Assembly (NCBI RefSeq): GCF_001598215.1
Contig: NZ_BCXJ01000003.1
Location: 1-64,000, forward strand
Reading direction: 5' to 3'
Length of the DNA stretch: 64,000 nucleotides
DNA from: Shouchella clausii
GTDB taxonomy: Bacteria; Bacillota; Bacilli; Bacillales; Bacillaceae_D
This document shows positions 25,704 through 34,640 of this stretch, piece by piece. The notes beneath the pieces were generated by a model. The model made no database searches and had not been told where the DNA came from. It saw nothing but the letters and a program-made list of their open reading frames with translations. Within the stretch, counting starts at the first letter, position 1, and each line of letters opens with the position of its first letter. The position numbers were made by a program, and so were the translations under genes.

Positions 25704-26525
25704 CTAGCAAAACGTCGTTTGCATGGCAAGCTCAGTCATGACAAGCATCGCCTGGTACGCTTCCTTGACGTCTTTTGCTGCAAATTTAACGGTAGTGCCT
25801 ATCTCTAATTCAGCACCAGGCATTAACGCGGCCCATTCCGCTTGCCCGTAATTGGCAAATTCAATATGTAAAACAGGCTGCTTGTTTGCAATCAGCGGCT
25901 CCACTTTACCGCTTTTCATTAAAGCTTCCTTTGTTTTTGCTTGTAACAACGCTTTGCTTTTGGCAGGCGTTAAACAAAGGGCGGACGAGCGGGATTGCGT
26001 TGTTTTTACAACAGCGGTTGTCACATTGGGAATGAGCGCTTCCGCTTCTTTTGCGGCCTGGTCATCTCCTGCTACAAGCAACACCGGAACGCCGTAATAA
26101 CCGGCTAAATAAGCATTTAACCCCATTTCTCCGACTTCATGGCCATCAAGCCACATCGAACGAACGCCAAAAATCATCGTATGGCTCATGACTCCTGGCA
26201 TGGAGGCCCTAGAGTGGTAGCCTATAAAGAAAGCACCGTCAAACGAATCATCGAGCCCTTGCACCATTGAATACGGTTTGACCTCGCCAGAAACCAATTC
26301 AATTTCTGCAAGAAGCCGCTCCACAAGCAAATTATTCATTTTTCCGTGTGAGTCGTTGACGACAAATCGTTTGCAGCCAAAGGCAAACGCAGCTTCTGCT
26401 ACGTGGTTTACCTCTTGTGTCATCAACTGTTGGCCCCGTTCATAAAATCGTTCGCCTGGCGTTACAAACTGGCGATCTACAAGCCCTGTAATCCCTTCCA
26501 TATCTACTGATGAATAAATGTTCAT
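25704..26525 (-). CDS. dppA: D-aminopeptidase, peptidase M55
   Basis: A 273-aa M55 peptidase. Zinc ligands of the family are visible: Asp8 and Glu10 in SSVDMEGITG, His in VNDSHGKMNN, His in IGYHSRASMPG and Glu in GEMGLNAYLAGY. B. subtilis DppA is a cytoplasmic D-aminopeptidase acting on D-Ala peptides. It is the first gene of dppABCDE-ykfACD, which fits a pathway for using D-amino-acid-containing and murein peptides. The upstream region has a TTGACA -35 and CodY-box-like sequences, consistent with nutrient repression as known for B. subtilis dpp. Confidence 0.94.
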   Translation of the reverse strand: MNIYSSVDMEGITGLVDRQFVTPGERFYERGQQLMTQEVNHVAEAAFAFGCKRFVVNDSHGKMNNLLVERLLAEIELVSGEVKPYSMVQGLDDSFDGAFFIGYHSRASMPGVMSHTMIFGVRSMWLDGHEVGEMGLNAYLAGYYGVPVLLVAGDDQAAKEAEALIPNVTTAVVKTTQSRSSALCLTPAKSKALLQAKTKEALMKSGKVEPLIANKQPVLHIEFANYGQAEWAALMPGAELEIGTTVKFAAKDVKEAYQAMLVMTELAMQTTFC

Positions 26526-26599
26526 TTATTTCCCTCTCTTCAGCCTTATCTGTCCAGTATGATAGTTAGTATTCGAAGAAAAAGATCGTTTTCCTGCTC

Positions 26600-26701
26600 T
26601 TCTTACAGAAAATAAAAAAGAATTGTGTCAACTTTTCTGGCAATGCCTCGACTTTAGCACATTAGGCTTACACTAAAGGAACTACCTTTTTTCTGAATAT
26701 T
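26600..26701 (-). promoter_or_regulatory. dppA promoter region with CodY-box-like sequences
   Basis: On the minus strand TTGACA (26626-26631) is a perfect -35, though no good -10 follows at 17 nt. Three stretches resemble the CodY box AATTTTCWGAAAATT: 26687-26701 (12/15 matches by eye), 26631-26645 (11/15, touching the -35) and 26600-26614 (10/15). The first could equally act on the divergent rarD gene. Confidence 0.4.
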
Positions 26702-26779
26702 TTTTCACTGTAAATATTTTATTCGCCCTACGAAACAAAAATAAGGTAAACTAAAAAAAAGAGAATTGGGGAGAGACGA

Positions 26780-27688
26780 TTGAATACGCAAAAAGGAGAT
26801 ACACTTGGCATTGTCGCGGCTTCTGGTTCTTATTTCATTTGGGGATTGTTGCCGCTGTATTGGGCATTGCTAAAACATCTGCCGTCACTAGATATATTAA
26901 TGTACCGCATTGCGTTTGCCTTTGTTTTTATCGCTTTGCTGCTCTTGTTTTCGAAGCAAAAAGCTCATTATCGCACGGAGTTGAAATGGGTATTTACGAA
27001 CGGGCGCGTTTTCATGAGCATCCTAGCAGCGTCTATTTTAATAAGTTTAAACTGGTTTATTTTCATCTTTGCCGTCAGCGGCGAAAAAGTGATTGATGCA
27101 AGCCTTGGCTATTACATTAACCCGCTCTTAAATGTTGTCCTTGCGACATTGTTCCTAAAAGAAAAGCTGAGCAAAGCAGAAGTCGCAGCAGTTGCCTCAG
27201 CGACAATAGGCGTATTGCTGCTCATCATCATCGGTGGCCACATTCCATGGGCTTCTTTCGGCATGGCGCTCACTTTTTGCTTGTATGGATTCATTAAACG
27301 TGCTGCTCCATTAAGTGCCACAGGGGGTTTATTCATTGAAACACTCCTTGTCGTCCCTGTTGCGCTTTGCTATTTCGCTTTCTTTACAGCCTATCCACTA
27401 GCTAGCTTTGATCCTCTGACGATCACCCTTCTTGTTGGCGCAGGAGTGGTGACGGCAGTGCCGCTGCTTCTTTTTTCTTATGGGGCAAAGCGGATTTCCT
27501 TTTCATTGATTGGCTTTCTACAGTATGTCGCGCCAACATTAATGTTGCTGCTAGGAATCTTTGTATTTGACGAGCCATTTTCCATTGTTCAGTTTTTCGC
27601 CTTTTTCTTCATTTGGATTGGCTTAGTTGTCTTTACGTCTTCACGACTCCTTGGCCATCGTCAGCAAAAAATAAACGCTAAAACATGA
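26780..27688 (+). CDS. rarD: EamA family transporter RarD
   Basis: A 302-aa membrane protein with about ten helices (two EamA repeats). The start SGSYFIWGLLPLYWALLKHLP and the motif SLGYYINPLLNVVLATLFLKE are diagnostic for RarD within the drug/metabolite superfamily. E. coli RarD is linked to chloramphenicol sensitivity; its substrate is unknown. The TTG start at 26780 is preceded by GGGGAGAG. Its helices are strongly hydrophobic and the C-terminus is a short basic tail. It is divergent from dppA. Confidence 0.9.
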   Translation: MNTQKGDTLGIVAASGSYFIWGLLPLYWALLKHLPSLDILMYRIAFAFVFIALLLLFSKQKAHYRTELKWVFTNGRVFMSILAASILISLNWFIFIFAVSGEKVIDASLGYYINPLLNVVLATLFLKEKLSKAEVAAVASATIGVLLLIIIGGHIPWASFGMALTFCLYGFIKRAAPLSATGGLFIETLLVVPVALCYFAFFTAYPLASFDPLTITLLVGAGVVTAVPLLLFSYGAKRISFSLIGFLQYVAPTLMLLLGIFVFDEPFSIVQFFAFFFIWIGLVVFTSSRLLGHRQQKINAKT

Positions 27689-27746
27689 ATGATTTCTACA
27701 AATCGGTTATACTGTTGAAGACATTGTACGAGAGGGAGTGTTTGGT

Positions 27747-28802
27747 TTGGCGATTTACCGAGGATACATTGGCACTTATTCCAAAGGAGATAGCAAAGGC
27801 GTCTATACGTTTACACTTGATACGAATACAAAGGAAATTACTGACCTTAAGCTAGCGGCTGAGTTGAAAGATGCAACGTATGTGACGATCTCCGATGACA
27901 ATCAATACCTTTATGCAGTTATGAAAGAAGGAGACGCTGGCGGCATTCAATCCTTTTCCATCAATGCGCAAACAGGCGCCCTCGAACCGATCAATAAGGA
28001 AATAACGGCAGACGGCGGGCCTTGCCACATTAGTGTAGACAAGGCAGGAAAACGGGCGTTGTCCGCCAACTACCATAGCGGCATGATTCATGCTTTCGCC
28101 TTGAACAATGACGGCTCGATCGTAAAAACGCTAGCAAGTGTTCAACACAAAGGCAACGGCCCAAATGCAGAGCGGCAAGAAAAAGCCCATGCCCATTTTG
28201 CCGGTTTTACCCCTGATGAGCGATACATTGTAGCGGTCGATCTAGGCACAGACGAAGTGGTGTTGTATACACTTGATGGCGAAAACTTGGCAAAACATTT
28301 TACGTTCAATGCCACCCCCGGCTCTGGACCCCGTCATATTGCTTTTCACCCGACGGAGCCATATGCATACATTATGACTGAGTTATCCAATGAAGTAATT
28401 GTGTGCGCTTTTGACGCCATTCCTGGAACATTAAAGGAAATACAGGTGGTTTCAACTTTGCCTGAAGGCTATGAAGATCTTAGCCAAGGCAGCGCCATCC
28501 ACGTTTCCCGTGACGGCAAGTTTGTTTATGTCGGCAACCGTGGGCACAATTCGATCACAAGCTTCCGTGTTAATGAGCATTCAGGCGAACTAAGCCTAGT
28601 CGAATTTGTTTCGACTGAAGGCAATTGGCCGCGGGACTTTCGCCTTGATCCGACCGAGTCAATTGTCGTTGCTTCTAACCAAGAATCAGGGGACTTAACC
28701 GTCTACGCCCGAAACAAAGATACAGGCAAACTAACCCTTCATAAAGCCAATATTTCTGTGCCATACCCCGTTTGTGTAGCATTTTTAAGCACGCCGCTTT
28801 AA
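27747..28802 (+). CDS. 6-phosphogluconolactonase, seven-bladed beta-propeller (Pgl/YkgB type)
   Basis: A 351-aa lactonase-family propeller: YIGTYSKGDSKGVYTFTLD start, repeats such as GGPCHISVDKAGKRALSANYHSG and GSGPRHIAFHPTEPYAYIMTEL. B. subtilis YkgB of this family hydrolyses 6-phosphogluconolactone in the oxidative pentose-phosphate pathway. I start at TTG 27747 because GAGAGGGA lies nine bases upstream; the GTG at 27738 abuts that site. A strong terminator follows at 28811-28848. Confidence 0.88.
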   Translation: MAIYRGYIGTYSKGDSKGVYTFTLDTNTKEITDLKLAAELKDATYVTISDDNQYLYAVMKEGDAGGIQSFSINAQTGALEPINKEITADGGPCHISVDKAGKRALSANYHSGMIHAFALNNDGSIVKTLASVQHKGNGPNAERQEKAHAHFAGFTPDERYIVAVDLGTDEVVLYTLDGENLAKHFTFNATPGSGPRHIAFHPTEPYAYIMTELSNEVIVCAFDAIPGTLKEIQVVSTLPEGYEDLSQGSAIHVSRDGKFVYVGNRGHNSITSFRVNEHSGELSLVEFVSTEGNWPRDFRLDPTESIVVASNQESGDLTVYARNKDTGKLTLHKANISVPYPVCVAFLSTPL

Positions 28803-28810
28803 ACGCTATT

Positions 28811-28848
28811 AAGAACGCTTGACCACATGTGGGTCAAGCGTTCTTTTT
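28811..28848. terminator. Bidirectional intrinsic terminator
   Basis: AAGAACGCTTGACC (28811-28824) and GGGTCAAGCGTTCTT (from 28831) form a 14-bp stem with a T-run. It is shared by the lactonase gene (+) and ald (-), whose stop is at 28851. Confidence 0.9.
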
Positions 28849-28850
28849 GT

Positions 28851-29975
28851 TTAAGGCAACTCAGCTAGAACTTCTTCTGCTTGTTTATAAGGATAGTCTA
28901 GATCACGAGCAACTGCTTCATACGTAATAAAGCCATTCGCTACGTTTAAACCTTTAGCGAGTGCCGTATTTGCTTGGAGCGCTTCTTTAGCCCCCTTGTT
29001 GGCAATTTGCATAGCGAAAGGAATGGTGACGTTTGTCAATGCAATCGTCGATGTGCGCGGCACCGCTCCTGGCATATTGGCGACAGCATAATGAATGACA
29101 TCGTACTTCGTATAAGTCGGGGCATCATGTGTTGTTACTTTATCAGCTGTTTCAATAATGCCACCTTGGTCTACAGCGACGTCGACAACGACACTGCCCG
29201 CCCCCATTTTTTGAATCATTTCTGCGGTTACGAGTTTAGGCGCCCTCGCTCCTGGGATTAGTACGGCACCGATGACAAGATCCGCCTCGGCCACCGCGCT
29301 GGCAATATTTAAAGGGTTGGACATGATCGTTTGAATGTCATTTCCAAATTGATCGTCAAGTTGTCGCAGCCTTTCTGCACTGACATCAAGTAAAGTGACG
29401 TCAGCGCCAAGACCAACAGCCATTTTTACCGCGTTTGTGCCCACAACACCGCCGCCGATGATCGTTACTTTGGCACGTTTAACGCCTGGCACGCCTGAAA
29501 GGAGAATCCCCTTCCCTCCTCGCGTCTTCTCTAAAAACTGGGCGCCCACTTGTGTTGCCATCCTTCCAGCCACTTCGCTCATCGGCGTTAACAACGGCAA
29601 TGCCCGGTTTATCTCTACTGTCTCATAAGCAATTGCTGTCACGCCTGAATCGACTAATGCCTTTGTCAATTCAGGCTCTGCCGCCAAATGCAAGTACGTA
29701 AACAAAATTAATCCTTTGCGGAAATACCCATACTCTTCAGAAAGCGGCTCTTTGACTTTAATAATCATGTCTGCTGCCGCCCAAACATCTTTCGCGTTTT
29801 TTTCAATAGTTGCGCCTGCCTTTTCATACTCCTCATCCGTAAAGCCGCTGCCAATGCCTGCTCCTACCTCCACTAGGATACGGTGCCCACTGCCAACAAG
29901 AGCATCAACGCCAGCTGGCGTAATTGCTACCCGGTTTTCATAACTTTTAATCTCTTTCGGTATTCCGATAATCAT
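28851..29975 (-). CDS. ald: Alanine dehydrogenase
   Basis: A 374-aa NAD-dependent alanine dehydrogenase converting L-alanine to pyruvate and ammonia. [20 protein letters not shown] is the classic N-terminus with substrate-binding Arg15, and [18 protein letters not shown] is the Rossmann motif. GGGAGGTCTTGGC precedes the ATG. It lies 45 nt downstream of a PucR-type regulator gene on the same strand, which corresponds to AdeR, the alanine-responsive activator of ald in B. subtilis. Confidence 0.96.
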   Translation of the reverse strand: MIIGIPKEIKSYENRVAITPAGVDALVGSGHRILVEVGAGIGSGFTDEEYEKAGATIEKNAKDVWAAADMIIKVKEPLSEEYGYFRKGLILFTYLHLAAEPELTKALVDSGVTAIAYETVEINRALPLLTPMSEVAGRMATQVGAQFLEKTRGGKGILLSGVPGVKRAKVTIIGGGVVGTNAVKMAVGLGADVTLLDVSAERLRQLDDQFGNDIQTIMSNPLNIASAVAEADLVIGAVLIPGARAPKLVTAEMIQKMGAGSVVVDVAVDQGGIIETADKVTTHDAPTYTKYDVIHYAVANMPGAVPRTSTIALTNVTIPFAMQIANKGAKEALQANTALAKGLNVANGFITYEAVARDLDYPYKQAEEVLAELP

Positions 29976-30020
29976 GCCAAGACCTCCCTCGATAACGTTT
30001 ATTTTCTTAGTATACCCGAG

Positions 30021-31253
30021 TTACGGTCTTTTTTTCTTTGGGGCATCCACCCTAAATTTCCCTATTCCATTTGTGGAATTCACCGAAAGTTGCGCTTTTT
30101 TGCGCTGAAAATCCAAATATAAGCCAATTCGTTCGGCTGGATTACGCAAATGCAAGCCAGTCAACTCGGCAATTCGCTTTAATCGGTATTGGAGGGAATT
30201 GGGATGAACATGAAGCGCTTTCGCCGCGGCGGTAAGGTGCCCGTCTTTTTCGATATACATCGCCAATGTTTCCAAAAGACTTGTTTGATTTTCTGCGTCA
30301 TATTCACGCAACTGCTCAATTGCTGGATGGTCACCAGCGATCATCGCTTTGTCTTCATAAGGTTGTATATATTTGTACGCCCCTGCTTCATAGTAGAACA
30401 AGCAATCAGATAGCTCGCTGCCAAATCTTTTTTTCAATTCCAGCAATGCTTTCGCCTGTTCATAAGCCCGTGCGCATCCATCAACGACAAATGAAGGATT
30501 CCCTGCGGCCATGTGGACACCGTCTGGCAGTTTCTCAGCAAAGACGCCAACTTGTTTCCTTAAGTCTTTCCCATAAATAAAGGCAATAAAAAATTCACCA
30601 TCAAACATGAAAAGCACAGCGTTGCTGCTTTCAAGTATTGCTTGGACAGTCTCCATATGTTCAAGCTGGTTTGCTACATCAATTAAAAGGATGCTGCTTT
30701 GCCGCTCCTCCTGCCGCACTTCTTCTGGCATGTCACCTTGTTCGTGCGTATTCGTCAACAGTTTCCAAAGTCGCTCCTCATTTGAAGCTTCCCCACGTTT
30801 AAACCGGTTCGCTTTTTGCATAAGCCGTGCTGCTTTTCGAGCTGCCTTTTTCAACCATTGCTGCTCATAGGCAGTAAGGGTTCGATTGGTTTCTGACACC
30901 CAAATATAACCAAGCACATGCCCTTCTTGGTCCCGAACGGATAAAGCAACTCTTGGCCCGAGTCCCATATCGGGAATTTCCGCAATGGAAATCGGTTCAG
31001 ACGATTGATTTAACGAAGCCATAATCCCGTCTTTCCAAAAACGGTGAATTAACGGGGCTGGAACTTTCCGGCCGATAATGGTGGACACTCGTGCTTGGTC
31101 TGTTCCTTCTCCATGCTCTGAATAGGCCAGTAAATGATGGTGACTATTTTCTACTGTAACAGGACATTTCAGCAAGTCGCCTAATTCTTCCACAAATTGA
31201 TCAAGGGTGGAAAACGAATGGCGTAAAAATTGATCGTATGCAAAAGCCAACAT
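30021..31253 (-). CDS. adeR: PucR family transcriptional activator, AdeR-like
   Basis: A 410-aa regulator with a GAF-like N-terminal sensor (~residues 1-140, LGPRVALSVRDQEGHVLGYIW), a GGDEF-like middle and a C-terminal PucR helix-turn-helix ending in DGHLTAAAKALHVHPNSLQY. The family uses this C-terminal HTH_30 to bind DNA. The position directly upstream of ald matches B. subtilis AdeR, the alanine-dependent activator of ald; the assignment rests mainly on that. The start at ATG 31253 follows a weak AAGTGGTG. The gene overlaps the likely ald promoter region. Confidence 0.82.
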   Translation of the reverse strand: MLAFAYDQFLRHSFSTLDQFVEELGDLLKCPVTVENSHHHLLAYSEHGEGTDQARVSTIIGRKVPAPLIHRFWKDGIMASLNQSSEPISIAEIPDMGLGPRVALSVRDQEGHVLGYIWVSETNRTLTAYEQQWLKKAARKAARLMQKANRFKRGEASNEERLWKLLTNTHEQGDMPEEVRQEERQSSILLIDVANQLEHMETVQAILESSNAVLFMFDGEFFIAFIYGKDLRKQVGVFAEKLPDGVHMAAGNPSFVVDGCARAYEQAKALLELKKRFGSELSDCLFYYEAGAYKYIQPYEDKAMIAGDHPAIEQLREYDAENQTSLLETLAMYIEKDGHLTAAAKALHVHPNSLQYRLKRIAELTGLHLRNPAERIGLYLDFQRKKAQLSVNSTNGIGKFRVDAPKKKRP

Positions 31254-31354
31254 GATCACCACTTTTTCTCATCAATCGCTTCATCTGTGGAAGCGATTAC
31301 TCGTTTTTCACTAGTATAGCAACTGGAACATTTTTCTGCCTAGCATCTCTCCAC

Positions 31355-31405
31355 AAAAAAACTCGCTGACGTGGGCGTTAACAGCACCAAACCCGTCTCG
31401 CGAGT
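31355..31405 (-). terminator. Intrinsic terminator of the sulfurtransferase gene
   Basis: On the minus strand ACTCGC(GAGACGGG) pairs with CCCACGTC-A-GCGAGT and is followed by TTTTTTT (plus-strand A-run 31355-31360). Confidence 0.75.
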
Positions 31406-31414
31406 CAATTGCAT

Positions 31415-32242
31415 TTATTGGCTTGGGTGACCTGTCTCTACTGGATAACCGCTGCGCGAAGACCAATCGCTCCAACTTCCTGCATATAGTGTCACCTGTT
31501 TAAATCCTGCCCGCTTTAATGCAAGGACATTTGGACATGCGGAAATGCCTGAGCCGCAGTAGACAATCACTTCCTGATCACGAGGGAGGGCGGCAAAATG
31601 CTGTACTAGTTCCTCAGTGCTCTTCCAGTTTCCGTCCTGGCGGAGCACACCACCCCACGGATAGTTGAGTGCGCCTGGAATATGCCCAGCTTTTGGGTCA
31701 AGTGGTTCCTGTTCCCCTTGATAACGTTCCCTAGAACGGGAGTCAATCAAAACAGCACTTCCTAACTTATTTTTCACTTGTTCGGCGCTAACTAGCCAGT
31801 CTTCCTTTACATGGGGCTCAAATTCCGTCTCTTGTGGGAGCTTCACCTCATCCGTCGTCGGGTAGCCACTGTTCTTCCAAGCCTGAATCCCACCGTCAAG
31901 AATAGCTGCGTTGTTGTTGCCTAGAAATTCAAGCATCCACCATGCTCGTGCTGCCGCTATTCCTCCATTTTGGTCATCGTAAATAACGACTTTGCTGTCT
32001 TTTGATATGCCTTTTCTGGCAAACATCCGCGCCATGTCCTCTGGAGTTGGCAGCGGATGGCGCCCTGCTCCTTGGATGCGTTTGTCCGCCATTTCTTCGA
32101 CCATATCGATAAATAGAGCGCCTGGCAAATGTTCTGCACGATAAGCCTGTTTCCCTTTCTTTTCATCAAATAAATCAAAACGAGCATCAAGGACGATGAC
32201 TTCGCCAAGCCTGTCATAGAGCCATTTAGGCGTTACAATCAT
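31415..32242 (-). CDS. Sulfurtransferase with tandem rhodanese domains
   Basis: A 275-aa protein with two rhodanese domains: an inactive N-terminal one (residues ~5-125) and a C-terminal one with the active-site loop YCGSGISAC, whose first Cys is the persulfide carrier. CRGxG[RK]T-type loops mark thiosulfate transferases, while CGSG is typical of the 3-mercaptopyruvate sulfurtransferase (SseA) group, so that activity is the better guess. The gene is monocistronic and divergent from the permease gene. Confidence 0.88.
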   Translation of the reverse strand: MIVTPKWLYDRLGEVIVLDARFDLFDEKKGKQAYRAEHLPGALFIDMVEEMADKRIQGAGRHPLPTPEDMARMFARKGISKDSKVVIYDDQNGGIAAARAWWMLEFLGNNNAAILDGGIQAWKNSGYPTTDEVKLPQETEFEPHVKEDWLVSAEQVKNKLGSAVLIDSRSRERYQGEQEPLDPKAGHIPGALNYPWGGVLRQDGNWKSTEELVQHFAALPRDQEVIVYCGSGISACPNVLALKRAGFKQVTLYAGSWSDWSSRSGYPVETGHPSQ

Positions 32243-32339
32243 GTGTACTCCTCCCTTTTCTATCTATCATACCAAAGAACAATCACAAAATGAAAAATGT
32301 GAATTAAAATTGCGAAAGTGGTTCTGTCGAAATGGACTA

Positions 32340-32368
32340 TTGCACTCTTGTTTTCTAAGCCGTACAAT
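32340..32368 (+). promoter_or_regulatory. Sigma-A promoter of the APC permease
   Basis: TTGCAC (32340-32345), 17-nt spacer, TACAAT (32363-32368). Transcription would start near 32375, which rules out starts upstream of that and supports TTG 32399. Confidence 0.65.
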
Positions 32369-32398
32369 GAAGTGTACATTTTTTTGGGGGTGGTTCCT

Positions 32399-33739
32399 TT
32401 GGAGAAAGAACAGCAGCTAAAGCGTACGCTTACGCTGGTACCGCTGCTCGTCATTGGCCTTGCCTACATGGACCCGCTTGTCGTCTTTGATACTTACGGC
32501 GTGGTCGCGCAACTCACACAAGGCCATGTAGCAACATCATACTTGTTTACAATCGCAGCACTACTTTTAACCGCTTATAGTTATGGACGAATGGTCCAAG
32601 CATTTCCAAAAGCGGGCTCAGCGTATACGTATGCGCAACAAAGCATCCATCCAAATGTTGGTTTTGCCGCTGGTTGGTCTTTGCTTCTTGATTACTTGTT
32701 TTTGCCAATGGTCAATTTTGCAATTGGCATGGCTTATTTAAACGCGGCTTTTCCAGAAGTACCAGCTTTTATTTGGGTCGTTATTTTGGCAGCGGCGATT
32801 ACGACCATCAATATTCTCGGCATCCAATTAACCGCAAATATAACAGGGTTATTCGTGGCGTTCCAAGTTTTAGTTGCTGCCGTATTTGTTGTTTTTATGA
32901 TTCGCGGTTTGATGAATGGCTTAGGCACTGGCGAGCTATTATCGCCTGTGCCCTTTTTTAGTGAAACATTCGCATTCCAAACCGCTTTTACAGGTGCTTC
33001 CATTCTCTGTTTTTCCTTTTTAGGATTTGATGCGATCTCGACTTTGTCTGAGGAAACGAAGAATCCGAAAAAAACTGTCCCACTGGCGATTGTACTAGTT
33101 GTCTTAATCGGGGGCGCATTGTTTGTAGCCGTTTCTTACTTGCTGCAGCTTGTTTATCCCAATTATGAGGCTTTCATCTCTGCCGAAGCGGCATCATTAG
33201 AAATCGCCCAGTACGTCGGGGGCGCATTTATGCACGCCTTTTTCCTTGCTGGAACAATGGTTGCTGTGGTCTCGTCCTCCATGTCTTCCCATGCAAGTGC
33301 TTCGAGATTGCTATTCGCGATGGGACGAGACAATACATTGCCTAAGCGCTTTTTTGGCTATGTTCATCCGCGTTTTAAAACGCCGACGTTTAATATTATT
33401 CTGATTGGCATTCTTTCCTTAACCGCCATTTTTGGCGAACTGGAGATCATATACTCATTCATTAGTTTTGGAGCGCTTATTGGTTTTATTAGCGTAAACG
33501 CATCGGTCATCTTCCATTACTATATTCGCGAAAAACGCCGTTCCCTTAAAGGAACATTGGCAAACTTGCTATTGCCCGCGTTAGGAGCGGCATTTTGCAT
33601 TTGGTTGCTTTACTCCATTGATAGACACGCATTAACGATTGGCTTTATCTGGACAGTGCTTGGGCTTGTTTATTTTCTTATACGTCGAAAAAACAGTCCA
33701 AATTTCACAGCAGATGCGGCCAACCGCCATAAGGAATGA
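32399..33739 (+). CDS. APC superfamily amino acid permease
   Basis: A 446-aa membrane protein with about 12 helices. The APC signatures are clear: PLLVIGLAYMDPLVVFDTYG at helix 1, KAGSAYTYAQQSIHPNVGFAAGW in helix 3, and FLGFDAISTLSEETKNPKKTVP in the helix 6-7 region. A putrescine/amino-acid permease of the YbeC/PuuP kind is likely; the substrate is not readable. I start at TTG 32399 behind GGGGGTGGTTCC, since the promoter at 32340-32368 leaves no room for the longer frame from 32318. Confidence 0.87.
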   Translation: MEKEQQLKRTLTLVPLLVIGLAYMDPLVVFDTYGVVAQLTQGHVATSYLFTIAALLLTAYSYGRMVQAFPKAGSAYTYAQQSIHPNVGFAAGWSLLLDYLFLPMVNFAIGMAYLNAAFPEVPAFIWVVILAAAITTINILGIQLTANITGLFVAFQVLVAAVFVVFMIRGLMNGLGTGELLSPVPFFSETFAFQTAFTGASILCFSFLGFDAISTLSEETKNPKKTVPLAIVLVVLIGGALFVAVSYLLQLVYPNYEAFISAEAASLEIAQYVGGAFMHAFFLAGTMVAVVSSSMSSHASASRLLFAMGRDNTLPKRFFGYVHPRFKTPTFNIILIGILSLTAIFGELEIIYSFISFGALIGFISVNASVIFHYYIREKRRSLKGTLANLLLPALGAAFCIWLLYSIDRHALTIGFIWTVLGLVYFLIRRKNSPNFTADAANRHKE

Positions 33740-33871
33740 ACGGGGGAATTTCCACTGCCTCAAAAAGTCGTAGTCGAGTGAGCCCCATAAGGTTTATCGC
33801 CTCGCTTGCCATTCCGCCAGTCTGGTTTGTACCATAAACGAAAATAGCTAGCGTGTGGAAGGGGGCATTTT

Positions 33872-34474
33872 GTGCGGGCATTTTTACGATTGCTGCTGTT
33901 TTTGGTTATCTGCAGCGGCCTTGTTTTCATTGCTGGATTTGTCTCAAGAACAGGTTGGCTCAACAGTTTGTTTCAACCTTCCCATACGGCGATAAACAAT
34001 ACAGAAGTCGAAATCGAAGAGCTTATCCCAGCGGATGGGCTTCACCCAGTTGTAGCTGACTATACGGAAAAATTGATTGACGAGGCAGGGGCAATCGGTA
34101 TCTCGATCCTCATTACAGACGGTTATCGCACTCCCGAAGAACAAGACCGCCTTTACCAAAGAGGACGCGACCAAAATGGGCGTATTGTCACCAATGCAAA
34201 AGGCGGTCAGTCTTACCACAATTTTGGCCTTGCTATTGACTTCGCCCTTTTAAACGAGGACGGCGAGCCTTTATGGGACATCGCTTATGACGGCAACGAA
34301 AACGGCAAACCGGATTGGTTTGAAGTAGCTGAATTAGCGAAAGGACTTGGTTTTGAGTGGGGAGGAGATTGGGCAAATTTCACTGATTATCCACATTTGC
34401 AAATGACATTTGGCTATTCAATCGAAGAATTACAACATGCACAAACTGAGTTTGAAAAAAGCGAGCTTCCTTAA
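33872..34474 (+). CDS. Peptidoglycan L-Ala-D-Glu endopeptidase, peptidase M15C (CwlK-like)
   Basis: A 200-aa protein with an N-terminal membrane/signal segment (residues ~5-25) and an M15C zinc-peptidase domain: SILITDGYRTPEEQDRLYQRGR, then SYHNFGLAIDFAL (His and Asp ligands) and YPHLQMTFG (third His). B. subtilis CwlK of this family is a lipoprotein-like endopeptidase cutting the L-Ala-D-Glu bond of stem peptides, as do phage endolysins. There is no lipobox Cys here. GTG start at 33872 behind GGAAGGGGG. Its own terminator is at 34455-34497. Confidence 0.88.
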   Translation: MRAFLRLLLFLVICSGLVFIAGFVSRTGWLNSLFQPSHTAINNTEVEIEELIPADGLHPVVADYTEKLIDEAGAIGISILITDGYRTPEEQDRLYQRGRDQNGRIVTNAKGGQSYHNFGLAIDFALLNEDGEPLWDIAYDGNENGKPDWFEVAELAKGLGFEWGGDWANFTDYPHLQMTFGYSIEELQHAQTEFEKSELP

Positions 34475-34497
34475 TTGAAAGGGATCTCGCTTTTTTT
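34455..34497 (+). terminator. Intrinsic terminator
   Basis: AAAAAAGCGAG (34455-34465) and CTCGCTTTTTT (from 34487) form the stem, followed by a T-run; it overlaps the last codons of the CwlK-like gene. Confidence 0.8.
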
Positions 34498-34588
34498 GAA
34501 TAAACTCTTTGTTAGGCCGATTATTTTCACTCAATTTGCAGGAATTTAAATATTATTGGCGAATAAAGTATATATAAAATTAAACATT

Positions 34589-34617
34589 TTGCTTCTTATA
34601 AATAGGTTAACGATACT
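34589..34617 (+). promoter_or_regulatory. Possible sigma-A promoter of the HTH-TPR regulator
   Basis: TTGCTT (34589-34594), 17-nt spacer, GATACT (34612-34617). The surrounding 100 bp are strongly A/T-rich, so alternatives exist. Confidence 0.4.
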
Positions 34618-34640
34618 TATACAAAGTGGGTTGATGAAAC

